5,369 bases of DNA. Origin: Planctomycetota bacterium. GTDB lineage: Bacteria; Planctomycetota; Phycisphaerae; UBA1845; PWPN01. The stretch lies in contig JACQVT010000419.1 in the NCBI GenBank assembly GCA_016209665.1, positions 1 through 5,369 of the forward strand, in the 5' to 3' direction. The translations under genes were made by a program, and so were the position numbers. The notes under the pieces are model-generated. The model saw only the letters and a program-made list of their open reading frames with translations. It was not told the origin of the DNA and did no database searches. Shown piece after piece: positions 1 to 5,369 of the stretch (positions are counted from its first letter, which is position 1; every line of letters begins with the position of its first letter).

Positions 1-1
1 C

Positions 2-205
2 ACCACGGTGGCTTCACCGCCCCTCCAGGGCGACACGCACTGGGAGCGCATGGAGATGGTCGACGTCGCCGTGCCCGACGGGGCCCGCCTGGTGGTTCTC
101 GACTGCCACATGAGCGGCGGAAAACCGAACGGATCGCGGTTCGGCCGTGACTGGCGTGACACCGCCTGGTTCGACGATCTGTACCTCCATCGCGAGGGGG
201 AGTGA
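2..205 (+). CDS. C-terminal fragment of a probable carbohydrate-binding/secreted protein (5' end outside window)
   Basis: This frame is open from the window edge to a TGA at 203-205 and gives 67 residues; the true start lies upstream. A GTG at 8 could open a short ORF, but it has no ribosome binding site and the frame is open before it, so I treat this as a gene tail. The sequence has an alternating hydrophobic pattern (VDVAVPDGARLVVLDCHM) and ends with WFDDLYLHREGE. An aromatic-Phe-Asp-Asp strand close to the C-terminus is typical of carbohydrate-binding jelly-roll modules (CBM4/9/22-like), where it forms the last beta strand. That resemblance is by pattern only, and the catalytic or other domains cannot be seen. 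The gene converges on the ceramidase-like gene, 68 bp away. A role in glycan binding would fit the neighbouring glycoside hydrolase, but this is inference. Confidence 0.7.
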   Translation, partial: TTVASPPLQGDTHWERMEMVDVAVPDGARLVVLDCHMSGGKPNGSRFGRDWRDTAWFDDLYLHREGE

Positions 206-273
206 CTCGTCAGAACCGGGAGCGCCAGCCACCGGTTGATGGGTGGTGGATGATGGATGGTAGATCAACTGGA
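206..273. other. Short convergent intergenic spacer
   Basis: The spacer separates the stop codons of two converging genes. It contains one weak inverted repeat (AACCGG at 214-219 and CCGGTT at 232-237, 12-nt loop) and a purine-rich run of GGT/GAT-type triplets at about 241-263. Neither arm is followed by a T-run, so I do not call a terminator. Confidence 0.6.
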
Positions 274-1680
274 CTACGGTCGGGAAGTGGTCAGTCCTTC
301 GATGTCGCGTAACATTGCCCCCACGCCACGTCGGACCGCATCGTTAAGACCGGGGGCGAACGGCGCGGGATTGCCGGTGCGGAAGTAGTTCGAACTGGTC
401 ACTTCGTACCCGCCCTCATCGAGCAGAGTATCCACCGGGAGATAGCCGGGCACCTCCTGCGTGTAGCCGAACGTCACCACCGGCCGGCCGTCGAACCACG
501 CCCGCACCAGCGGCGTCCACTCGACGACCGGCTCGCCGCCCATCCAGCACATCCACTGGTCGGATGACAAGCGGACCACGCCGATCGCCCAGTTGGTTGT
601 TGTGTTGGTGGGTCCGCCCCGACTGTACTCCTCGAGCCAGTACCGGGCGGCCCGAGCGCGGTAATCATCACCCTTGGCCACGTTCGCGTAAAACGACTCA
701 GCCGGCGGTTTGCCGCGCTTCAGCTCCACCCGCGTCGTTCGAGCCGCGATGTCCAGCGTCAACGTCCGCCCGGGCTGCTTCAGACCTGCCAGCACCGCCG
801 CGGCCAGATCGCGGCCCGCCCGGTCGCGGTCCGCCGCAGTTGTTTTGCGGAATCTACCCTTGTCCAGGTCGGCCGTCACCCGCGGGCGGATGTCCCCCGC
901 GCACCCTTGCAGAAACTGCACGTGAACGCCCGACCCCAGGGCCGCCCGAATCTCCCGCCGCGCGAACGAGGGAAACTCACCGGAGATACCCCGCCTCGCG
1001 TAGCCATACACGATCACCGGATGACACGGATACGAGAACCACACCCCCGCCGGCCGTCCCTCGGGCGTTTGCATTTGAAGTATCCAAACCCGCCGCTCGT
1101 AGGGTCCGGCGGCGTGGGGCAGCATCGCCATCTCGCCGTTCGGCCCGCGGTTACGGCGGTTGATTCCCACGTCGGACGTGCCTTCGTGGACCGCCACCCG
1201 CACCGGCTGCAAACCCCGTTCGGCAGCGCCGCAAATGTCCACGACCTTGGCGGCCAAGTCCGCGAGGTAGCGGCGTTCGAGTTCGGTCGGCTCGCCGCAG
1301 GCCGCCAACGTCTCGCGATTCATCATCGGACCGCTGTGCGTGTGCGAACAGTTGACCAGAACGTTGGCCGGCGGCACCCCCAGCCTGGCCGCGATGTCGG
1401 CGCGGAGCCGCTCGCCATAGGAGCCGGCCAGCCCGATCAGGTCCAGCGAGACGATCGCCAGCTTGCTGCCGCGGCCGTCCGCCAGCACCGTCGCCTGTGC
1501 CGACAGCGTGTCCAACAGTTCGGACGAGGCCTCGCCGCTGCAGCCGCGGCCACCCAGGTCGATGCCCACGGGCGGCGTGATGTCGACCTCGGCGAAGCCG
1601 GCCCGGGCCGATGCCACCGAAGCCGACTCGACCTGCCCAACTACCGCCGCGAACGTCAACAGGAGCGCTGCGGTTGCCAT
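274..1680 (-). CDS. Secreted neutral/alkaline ceramidase N-terminal domain family protein with altered active site
   Basis: The product is 468 aa. Family evidence: an ITPPVG opening at residues 34-39, CSHTHSGP (111-118; H113, H115), YPCHPV (217-222; H220), GCAGDIRPR (259-267), GGEPV (381-385; E383) and GYTQEVPGYLP (405-415; Y413). In characterised neutral ceramidases the equivalent His, His, Glu and Tyr bind zinc, and a Ser in a GDVSPN motif is the catalytic residue that cleaves the N-acyl bond of ceramide. Here the zinc-type residues are present but Arg265 stands at the Ser position, so ceramidase activity is doubtful and the substrate is unknown. The protein is shorter than classical ceramidases (about 650-780 aa) and appears to lack their C-terminal domain. 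The start is the ATG at 1680, preceded by GGGGAGG and opening a hydrophobic leader (MATAALLLTFAAVVGQVESA), a plausible but charge-poor signal peptide. The frame stays open upstream to 1992, but that stretch translates the intergenic repeat and the end of the next gene. Probably co-transcribed with the upstream GH39-like gene. Confidence 0.9.
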   Translation of the reverse strand: MATAALLLTFAAVVGQVESASVASARAGFAEVDITPPVGIDLGGRGCSGEASSELLDTLSAQATVLADGRGSKLAIVSLDLIGLAGSYGERLRADIAARLGVPPANVLVNCSHTHSGPMMNRETLAACGEPTELERRYLADLAAKVVDICGAAERGLQPVRVAVHEGTSDVGINRRNRGPNGEMAMLPHAAGPYERRVWILQMQTPEGRPAGVWFSYPCHPVIVYGYARRGISGEFPSFARREIRAALGSGVHVQFLQGCAGDIRPRVTADLDKGRFRKTTAADRDRAGRDLAAAVLAGLKQPGRTLTLDIAARTTRVELKRGKPPAESFYANVAKGDDYRARAARYWLEEYSRGGPTNTTTNWAIGVVRLSSDQWMCWMGGEPVVEWTPLVRAWFDGRPVVTFGYTQEVPGYLPVDTLLDEGGYEVTSSNYFRTGNPAPFAPGLNDAVRRGVGAMLRDIEGLTTSRP

Positions 1681-1683
1681 ATG

Positions 1684-1690
1684 CCTCCCC
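1684..1690 (-). promoter_or_regulatory. Ribosome binding site of the ceramidase-like gene
   Basis: The minus strand reads GGGGAGG, then CAT, then the ATG at 1680. The match to anti-Shine-Dalgarno is strong but the spacing of 3 nt is shorter than usual. It still supports the ATG at 1680, because no other start codon nearby has both a ribosome binding site and a hydrophobic leader after it. Confidence 0.55.
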
Positions 1691-1695
1691 GATTT

Positions 1696-1830
1696 GTGGC
1701 ACAGCCCCCTCGGTTGTGCATCCTGCTCAAACCCACTCAGTCCGGTGGCACAGCCGCCCTCGGCTGGGCACCCTCGAAGCCACCCAGCCGAGGGCGGCTG
1801 GGCTACAAGGGGCGGCTGGGCCACACAGGG
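1696..1830. repeat. Four-armed GC-rich intergenic palindromic repeat
   Basis: Two arms read in one direction (1696-1720 and 1745-1769, both beginning GTGGCACAGCC) and two in the opposite direction (1783-1810 and 1811-1828). The inner pair is exact: CAGCCGCCCTCGGCTGGG at 1751-1768 and its perfect reverse complement at 1783-1800, 18 bp with a 14-nt loop. The two right arms are tandem copies with an 18-bp period (15 of 18 identical); the left arms match at about 22 of 25 positions with one deletion. Read as protein it gives phrases such as VAQPPSAG and PAEGGCAT, which I recall as frequent spurious peptides in planctomycete annotations. It fills most of the 155-bp gap between the two minus-strand genes. 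In mRNA it would fold into a strong hairpin that could slow decay or reduce read-through into the downstream gene. It has no T-run, so it is not a canonical terminator. Confidence 0.85.
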
Positions 1831-1835
1831 CGTTG

Positions 1836-3752
1836 TCAGCGCTTCTTCAACTCCAGCAGCGTGACCGAGTTTGGTCCCAGCGTGCAATCGAATGCAAACG
1901 TACCACCGGTGACGGGCCCGGCGTCGGTCCGTTCGAGTTCGGCGCGTTGCCGGTCGTTCCAGACGTTGCTGCGCGCGGCATCCACCGTCCACACCGCGTA
2001 TTCACCACCCGCGAGCACCTTGGGCAGATGGCCGATCTCCACCCGCACGTGCCGGCGGAGCGAATAGCGGTACCTGAAGTTGACCAACACCGCCGCCAGC
2101 CGGCCCGCTCGCTCGTCCCAGGCCGCCACGCCGCAGACGTCGTCGTCGCCTCCCTTGACGGTCAGCCATCGACCGGCCAAGCCGTTGAACATCCGGGCCA
2201 TGTGATAGGCCGGCTTGGGAACGTTGTTGGGCATCAACATGCTCCAGTCGCCGCGGAAGCCCTCGTCGTTCTGTTTGACGTAGAAGAAGCAAGGCCGATC
2301 GATCTTCTTGGGGATGAATGCCCGGACGACACAGTCGGCACAGTACGCCGCCCCGACCTCATGGTCCTGCGGCCGGTTGGGCCACCAGGCTTCGTTCCAC
2401 TCCGTCAGCATAAAGTGCCGTACGGTCTTCTTGAACTCGGGGTAGTCGTCGAGGTAGGCGCGCATGGCGTCAGCCTGGTTGGCGATGATGTCCGCGGGAT
2501 GGAAGTACTCGTGCCAGCTCACGAAATCGAGCGGCAGTTTCTCCTGCCGGCACCAGGCCATCAGGCCGCGGGCGAAGCCGCGGCCGTTCGCACAGAAGCC
2601 GTATTCGCTCTGTTCGAACGGGCCGCTGGCCAGGGCCGGCCCCCCCACCGCGGCCGTCGGATCCGCCCGTTGCACTCCCCGCGCGGTCGCCCGGTACAGT
2701 TTCGCATATGCCTCGAACCGCCGGATGATGTCCTCGCCCACGCCGGTCTTGCCCAGGGCTGTCTCGTACAGCTTGCGCATCTCGGGCGTACCCGTGTCCT
2801 GCGGACCGGGAACGATCCAACCCGTGTTCGGCTCGTTCCACACTTCCCAGTACGGCACGCGGGTGCCCCGCTCCAGGGCCCGTCTGGCCGCGCGGTGGCA
2901 TAGGTCCTCCCAGACGCCGTAATCGCGCGGCGCACTGTGCCGGTCGTCATTCTTCACCGCGTCGAGGACGATCGGCATGTACGACACGGCGAAGATCGGC
3001 TCGGCCTCCATTTTCTTCACGATGAAATCGAGCCGCCGATCGAAGTCGGACCAGTCGTAGCTGAAGTCATTGCCCTGCGCTGGCGCTGGAGGCTCTGACG
3101 GCTTCTTGAGCACGTTCGTGAAGACGTTGTCCATGCGGAACCATTTGAAGCCCCCGGCCTTGAGCTTCGCCGCCGTCGCGTCCTCGTAATCCGCGAGGCC
3201 CGCGCCCTGACTCAATCCGATAATGCCGGAGGGCACGGCGTCGCCCGGGCGACCGGTGTCGATCGTGAGCCGCACCGGTTGCGTCGCGCGGGCCGGCTCG
3301 ACGATCGTCCAGGCGGCCTCATCAAACTTGTCGCCCCCCTGCACGCGGCCATAGACCTGCACCGCGATCCGCACCGGCGCCCCCGGCGCCGCCTTCTCAG
3401 CCACCAAAACCAGCGCGGGATGATCGTTGTCGTACCGTGCTTGCAGCTTGCCATCCACGTACACTTCGCCGCCGTCGCCGCAGTTGATCCGCATTCCGAC
3501 CGCCCTGCCGCGCGTCAGCGTGTCGCCGGCGCCTTCGATGGCCTCGGGAATCTTGAACGCACCGATCAACCATCGAAACTGGTTGTCTTGCGGCCAGGGA
3601 TCGCCGGGCTGGATCACTTTCGCGTCGCCGGGAAGCGACGCCGGCAGGCCTGTCCGCTCGTTTGTCGGAGGCAACACCTTCCACTCGGCCAGAAGCTGCG
3701 AACAGGCGACGAATGACAGACACGTCATCGCCGCACCTCGATGGATCGTCAT
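1836..3752 (-). CDS. Secreted GH39-like glycoside hydrolase with N-terminal beta-sandwich domain
   Basis: The product is 638 aa. Residues 1-22 (MTIHRGAAMTCLSFVACSQLLA) form a probable signal peptide. Residues about 25-155 resemble a GH2-type sugar-binding beta-sandwich (GEVYVDGKLQARYDND, then RIAVQVYGRVQGG). Residues about 170-520 are a TIM-barrel of clan GH-A type: YWEVWNEPN (301-309) supplies the acid/base Glu307, SWHEYFHP (412-419) is a typical barrel-strand motif, and LTEWNEAWWPN (449-459) supplies the nucleophile Glu451. NEP and TEWN together point to GH39 or a close relative, a retaining hydrolase family that includes beta-xylosidases and alpha-L-iduronidases. Residues about 525-638 form a C-terminal beta domain ending in NSVTLLELKK. 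The substrate cannot be told from sequence. The start is the ATG at 3752, because GGAG lies 6 nt upstream; a GTG at 3764 in the same frame overlaps that site and is less likely. It is first of the minus-strand pair and probably acts in the periplasm or outside the cell. Confidence 0.88.
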   Translation of the reverse strand: MTIHRGAAMTCLSFVACSQLLAEWKVLPPTNERTGLPASLPGDAKVIQPGDPWPQDNQFRWLIGAFKIPEAIEGAGDTLTRGRAVGMRINCGDGGEVYVDGKLQARYDNDHPALVLVAEKAAPGAPVRIAVQVYGRVQGGDKFDEAAWTIVEPARATQPVRLTIDTGRPGDAVPSGIIGLSQGAGLADYEDATAAKLKAGGFKWFRMDNVFTNVLKKPSEPPAPAQGNDFSYDWSDFDRRLDFIVKKMEAEPIFAVSYMPIVLDAVKNDDRHSAPRDYGVWEDLCHRAARRALERGTRVPYWEVWNEPNTGWIVPGPQDTGTPEMRKLYETALGKTGVGEDIIRRFEAYAKLYRATARGVQRADPTAAVGGPALASGPFEQSEYGFCANGRGFARGLMAWCRQEKLPLDFVSWHEYFHPADIIANQADAMRAYLDDYPEFKKTVRHFMLTEWNEAWWPNRPQDHEVGAAYCADCVVRAFIPKKIDRPCFFYVKQNDEGFRGDWSMLMPNNVPKPAYHMARMFNGLAGRWLTVKGGDDDVCGVAAWDERAGRLAAVLVNFRYRYSLRRHVRVEIGHLPKVLAGGEYAVWTVDAARSNVWNDRQRAELERTDAGPVTGGTFAFDCTLGPNSVTLLELKKR

Positions 3753-3758
3753 GGGAGT

Positions 3759-3762
3759 CTCC
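3759..3762 (-). promoter_or_regulatory. Ribosome binding site of the GH39-like gene
   Basis: The minus strand reads GTGGAGACTCCCATG, which places GGAG 6 nt before the ATG at 3752. This decides the start: the in-frame GTG at 3764 overlaps this GGAG and would add only four residues in front of the signal peptide. Confidence 0.6.
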
Positions 3763-3784
3763 ACTCGTCGTAAGCAGGCCCGCT

Positions 3785-3922
3785 GGGCACTGCTCGGCCC
3801 CGCTCGGAGGCCGTCATGCTACCGGACCCCTCCACCATTTCAACCTGGTCGTATCCGCGAACGACCTGCGCAGGCAAGATTGACGCATATCGGACGTTCG
3901 CGCTGGGAGCCGAGCACTGCCC
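3785..3922. repeat. Nested inverted repeats upstream of the GH39-like gene
   Basis: Outer arms are GGGCACTGCTCGGCCCC at 3785-3801 and its near reverse complement at 3906-3922 (15 of 17 positions). Inside them CGCGAACG at 3856-3863 pairs perfectly with CGTTCGCG at 3895-3902, and a short palindrome CTGCGCAG lies at 3866-3873. The element begins about 33 bp upstream of the start codon at 3752 and would include any close promoter of that gene. It could be a degenerate repeat element, a regulator-binding region or an RNA leader structure; the sequence does not decide. Confidence 0.5.
3816..3843 (-). promoter_or_regulatory. Possible sigma70-type promoter for the minus-strand gene pair
   Basis: On the minus strand TTGAAA (3843-3838) is followed after 16 nt by TAGCAT (3821-3816), 5/6 and 4/6 matches to the sigma70 hexamers. 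The -10 end is about 63 nt before the ATG at 3752. In GC-rich DNA such matches are uncommon but not rare, and planctomycete promoters are poorly defined, so this is only a candidate. Confidence 0.2.
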
Positions 3923-3953
3923 TGACAGGCCGTGTGTGGGCTGCCTCGGCCGG

Positions 3954-4079
3954 GGGTGTGACAAAATCGGCGGGGTATTTCAGAGCCCCGAGCGCAAGCG
4001 AGTGGGTCGTGTCCACCCGTCGCTGGCGCTCCGGGCCCTGAAAAGCCCACGTCGGTGTCGCCGCTCAGGCTGTCACGCA
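3954..4079. repeat. Imperfect palindromic intergenic element (REP-like)
   Basis: The core is an inverted repeat: TTTCAGAGCCCCGAGCGCAAG begins at 3978, and its partner is the reverse complement of 4014-4043. Over 3981-4001 the arms match at 18 of 21 positions, with only about 6-12 nt between their inner ends. Weaker outer arms extend it: GTGTGACA from about 3956 and the reverse complement of TGTCACGC at 4071-4078 match at 7 of 8. Read on the minus strand the left core arm encodes PLACARGSE, a peptide phrase I recall from many planctomycete-type ORFs, which suggests a dispersed repeat rather than a gene. It has no coding content, and transposase-like sequence is absent from the window. Confidence 0.65.
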
Positions 4080-4381
4080 CCCGCCTCGGCCCGGCCAGGC
4101 TGGGGTGGAACCAGACTGCATAATGTGCGGTGCAACTGTCACGATCGCTGCCCGTCGCCCTGCAACCTGTCGGCCAGGAAGCGGGAGGGGTGCGGCGTTC
4201 AATCGAGTTAACGATCCCCAGCAACGGATATCCCCACCATCCATACCGCCACGGGCGTGGAGAGCACGGCTGTTAAGAGAGCACGTCAAGCCGTGGAGGG
4301 ATCACGACCGAAATGTACGCCCGCGCCGGCGAACAAAAAAATTTTCGCTCCGATATCCGCGTCTTGCACCCCAGCGAGCTT

Positions 4382-4440
4382 CTCGGTTTGACCCACTCGT
4401 CGAGCGACCCGCAGCCACCGGGTCCGATGGTTAAACCGAG
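4382..4440. repeat. Inverted repeat with inner hairpin, possible structured RNA or binding site
   Basis: CTCGGTTTGACC at 4382-4393 faces GGTTAAACCGAG at 4429-4440, complementary at 11 of 12 positions (the exception is a G-T-type pair on the plus strand). Within the 35-nt loop GACCC (4406-4410) can pair with GGGTC (4420-4424). It has no tRNA-like arms and no T-run. It might be a protein-binding dyad or a small structured RNA, but chance is not excluded. Confidence 0.4.
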
Positions 4441-4566
4441 CTAACGCGGACCATTCCCGCATGGTCGAAATCGGCCCATAAACAAAGGCGTTTCTCGCTC
4501 TTCCTCCAAAGGCCAAAGGCTTGCCACAAACCGTCACAATTCGCACTCGCGGGTGAAAAAATCATC

Positions 4567-4596
4567 TTGACTTTGGGTGGTCATCCGGGATACAAA
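4567..4596 (+). promoter_or_regulatory. Possible sigma70-type promoter toward the secreted-protein gene
   Basis: TTGACT (4567-4572) is followed after 18 nt by TACAAA (4591-4596), 5/6 and 4/6 matches to consensus. An A-rich run precedes it (GTGAAAAAATCATC, about 4553-4566), which could act as an UP-like element. This is among the most AT-rich parts of the window. If real, the transcript would have a leader of roughly 330 nt before the ATG at 4936. Confidence 0.3.
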
Positions 4597-4888
4597 ATAC
4601 ACAGTTCTCTCTGCGCTTTTCGGTGGCGTCTGCCTCGCCGTTCACGAGAACGCAGAACGTGCCACTCAGGTGAGTCTCGGTCGGCCTGGCTGACGGATGG
4701 AGGGAACGAGGCGGAAGCGACGTCGTCGGCTTGCTCGGCCGCGTGCGCGTCACAGCGCAGCGGCCGGGGGAGTCCGGGAGGACGGGAAAAGAGAGCGGGG
4801 GATTTGGGAGGGCTGCATTTCTCGAGTCCGCCGGCTGTTCTAGGTTTGAGAGTCAGTTCGCACAGTGAGTAGAGGGCAAGGGGCTTTG

Positions 4889-4915
4889 AGCGGGTGTGCC
4901 GTTCGGGCTCACGCT
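4889..4915 (+). promoter_or_regulatory. Hairpin in the 5' leader of the secreted-protein gene
   Basis: The transcript can fold as AGC/GCT, a two-base bulge, GTG/CAC, a T-T mismatch, and GCC/GGC around a GTTCG loop. The stem ends 6 nt before the ribosome binding site at 4922, close enough to affect translation or message stability. It is short and interrupted, so functional importance is uncertain. Confidence 0.3.
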
Positions 4916-4921
4916 TTCGAG

Positions 4922-4927
4922 AGGAGG
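4922..4927 (+). promoter_or_regulatory. Strong ribosome binding site of the secreted-protein gene
   Basis: AGGAGG lies 8 nt before the ATG at 4936 and only 2 nt before an in-frame ATG at 4930. The spacing and the Lys-Lys n-region that follows favour the ATG at 4936. Confidence 0.75.
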
Positions 4928-4935
4928 AAATGCTC

Positions 4936-5369
4936 ATGAAGAAAACGATCGTTCTGGTAACAGTGTTGGCGGCCGGCTCAATGGCCTATGCCAACGCGGG
5001 GGATTCGTGGATTTTGCCGATCGATCACCTGGATGGCAGCTTCACCACGCTGGCCGGTGCCGGCTACGGCGGGAGCGACGCCGTCCAGGGCGACAACTTC
5101 GACAGCGTCCGCCGCGTCTGGTGGAAGATGGGCGCCCAGGCCGGCATGCCCAGCACCAAGGAACTCTTCACCGTCGAGTGGTGGGTGCCGACGCAGGGCT
5201 CCCTGGACTGGCAGCCCATCGAGACCGCGAACGTGGGCGAGTCCGAAGGTGCCATGAACGCCGTCATCCCGTGGGCGGGCCAGTTCGGCACCAACCACCA
5301 GTGGCTCGGCAGCGATGGCGGGCCGACGGGGAACTGGAAGGGCACCGGCCCCGGGCCCCAGGCCCCGGC
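4936..5369 (+). CDS. Secreted protein of unknown function, N-terminal part (3' end outside window)
   Basis: This frame stays open to the window edge and gives 144 residues. The start at 4936 is supported by AGGAGG 8 nt upstream. Residues 1-21 (MKKTIVLVTVLAAGSMAYANA) are a textbook Sec signal peptide: KK n-region, hydrophobic core and an Ala-X-Ala cleavage site, with the mature protein starting at GDSW. The mature part is rich in Gly, Trp and Asp and lacks further hydrophobic segments, with alternating patterns such as ELFTVEWWVP (76-85) that suggest an extracellular beta-sandwich. From about residue 126 it becomes Gly/Pro-rich, as in a linker or loop. I do not recognise the family. Planctomycete surface proteins with this kind of opening often end in a PEP-CTERM sorting signal, but the C-terminus is not in the window, so that is a guess. 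It is transcribed divergently from the GH39-like gene. Confidence 0.8.
   Translation, partial: MKKTIVLVTVLAAGSMAYANAGDSWILPIDHLDGSFTTLAGAGYGGSDAVQGDNFDSVRRVWWKMGAQAGMPSTKELFTVEWWVPTQGSLDWQPIETANVGESEGAMNAVIPWAGQFGTNHQWLGSDGGPTGNWKGTGPGPQAP

Larger units (their letters stand above)
3753..4935. other. 1.18-kb divergent intergenic region without a convincing gene
   Basis: Open frames exist here on both strands (up to 136 aa on the minus strand, about 100 aa on the plus strand). Their products are rich in Arg, Pro, Ser and Cys, have no recognisable motif, mostly lack a ribosome binding site, and several run straight through palindromes. I therefore read the region as non-coding. It holds two palindromic zones on the left (3785-3922 and 3954-4079), a looser inverted repeat at 4382-4440, a more AT-rich patch at about 4325-4340 and 4480-4610 containing a sigma70-like promoter, and a leader hairpin next to the gene at 4936. 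From about 4080 to 4380 I see only short chance-level repeats, such as GAGAGCACG twice at 4260-4285. Confidence 0.65.

Noticed and set aside
214..237. Inverted repeat AACCGG/CCGGTT as a terminator between convergent genes
   Set aside because: The stem is only 6 bp with a 12-nt loop, and no T-run follows on either strand.
241..263. GGT/GAT-rich microsatellite-like run
   Set aside because: It is short and imperfect, about 20 bp, and not beyond what is common in GC-rich spacers.
1751..1800. Perfect hairpin as a CRISPR or intrinsic terminator
   Set aside because: There are no regularly spaced repeats with unique spacers, and no T-run follows the stem on the minus strand.
907..2903. Long plus-strand open frames (386 and 430 aa) opposite the two minus-strand genes
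   Set aside because: They are antisense shadows of genes with clear catalytic motifs; their products are rich in His, Arg and Pro with no family features, as expected from GC-rich codon bias.
3704..3752. Lipoprotein signal on the GH39-like protein (FVAC before Cys17)
   Set aside because: Phe at the -3 position fits the lipobox poorly, and a normal cleavage after Ala22 is at least as likely.
3981..4040. Insertion-sequence terminal inverted repeats
   Set aside because: The arms are separated by only about 6 nt with no transposase anywhere in the window, so a small palindromic repeat explains them better.
3814..4224. 136-aa minus-strand open frame in the divergent spacer
   Set aside because: It runs straight through the palindromic element, lacks a convincing ribosome binding site and shows no domain motif; its Arg/Ser/Pro-rich composition is typical of non-coding GC-rich DNA.
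4286..4546. 86-aa minus-strand open frame starting with GTG (MRIVTVCGKPLAFGG...)
   Set aside because: It has no ribosome binding site before the GTG, no recognised family, and it passes through the 4382-4440 dyad. Homologue searches could reverse this.
4581..4937. 118-aa minus-strand open frame and the overlapping 101-aa plus-strand frame
   Set aside because: Both have low-complexity Arg/Ser/Pro composition, and the minus-strand frame begins inside the start region of a well-supported plus-strand gene.

Overview
The window looks like chromosomal DNA of a high-GC bacterium, most probably a member of the Planctomycetota or a close PVC relative. This is an inference from three things: GC-rich genes for secreted carbohydrate-active and ceramidase-like proteins, long gene-poor spacers, and two kinds of GC-rich palindromic intergenic repeat that I recall from planctomycete-type genomes. 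No rRNA, tRNA or single-copy marker is present to fix the taxonomy.

Layout: (1) At the left edge is the 3' end of a plus-strand gene (2-205); its last residues look like the end of a carbohydrate-binding-type beta-sandwich. (2) A short convergent spacer (206-273) follows. (3) Two minus-strand genes come next, read from right to left: a secreted GH39-like glycoside hydrolase (1836-3752), then a secreted protein of the neutral/alkaline ceramidase N-terminal domain family (274-1680). The 155 bp between them hold a four-armed repeat with an exact 18-bp inverted repeat. (4) A 1.18-kb divergent spacer (3753-4935) has no convincing gene but several palindromes, one promoter-like sequence on each strand and a leader hairpin. 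(5) At the right edge is the 5' part of a plus-strand gene (4936 onward) with a clear signal peptide and a strong ribosome binding site; its product is not recognised.

The two minus-strand genes could be co-transcribed and would both act outside the cytoplasm: the hydrolase on a glycan, the ceramidase-fold protein on an unknown amide or ester. The ceramidase-like protein keeps the residues expected for the zinc site but has arginine where the family's catalytic serine normally lies, so its activity should not be assumed. I see no clear sign of a new multi-gene system (defence, CRISPR or mobile element). The points worth following are the altered active site, the repeats (one has been read through into an over-long ORF) and the structured spacer.
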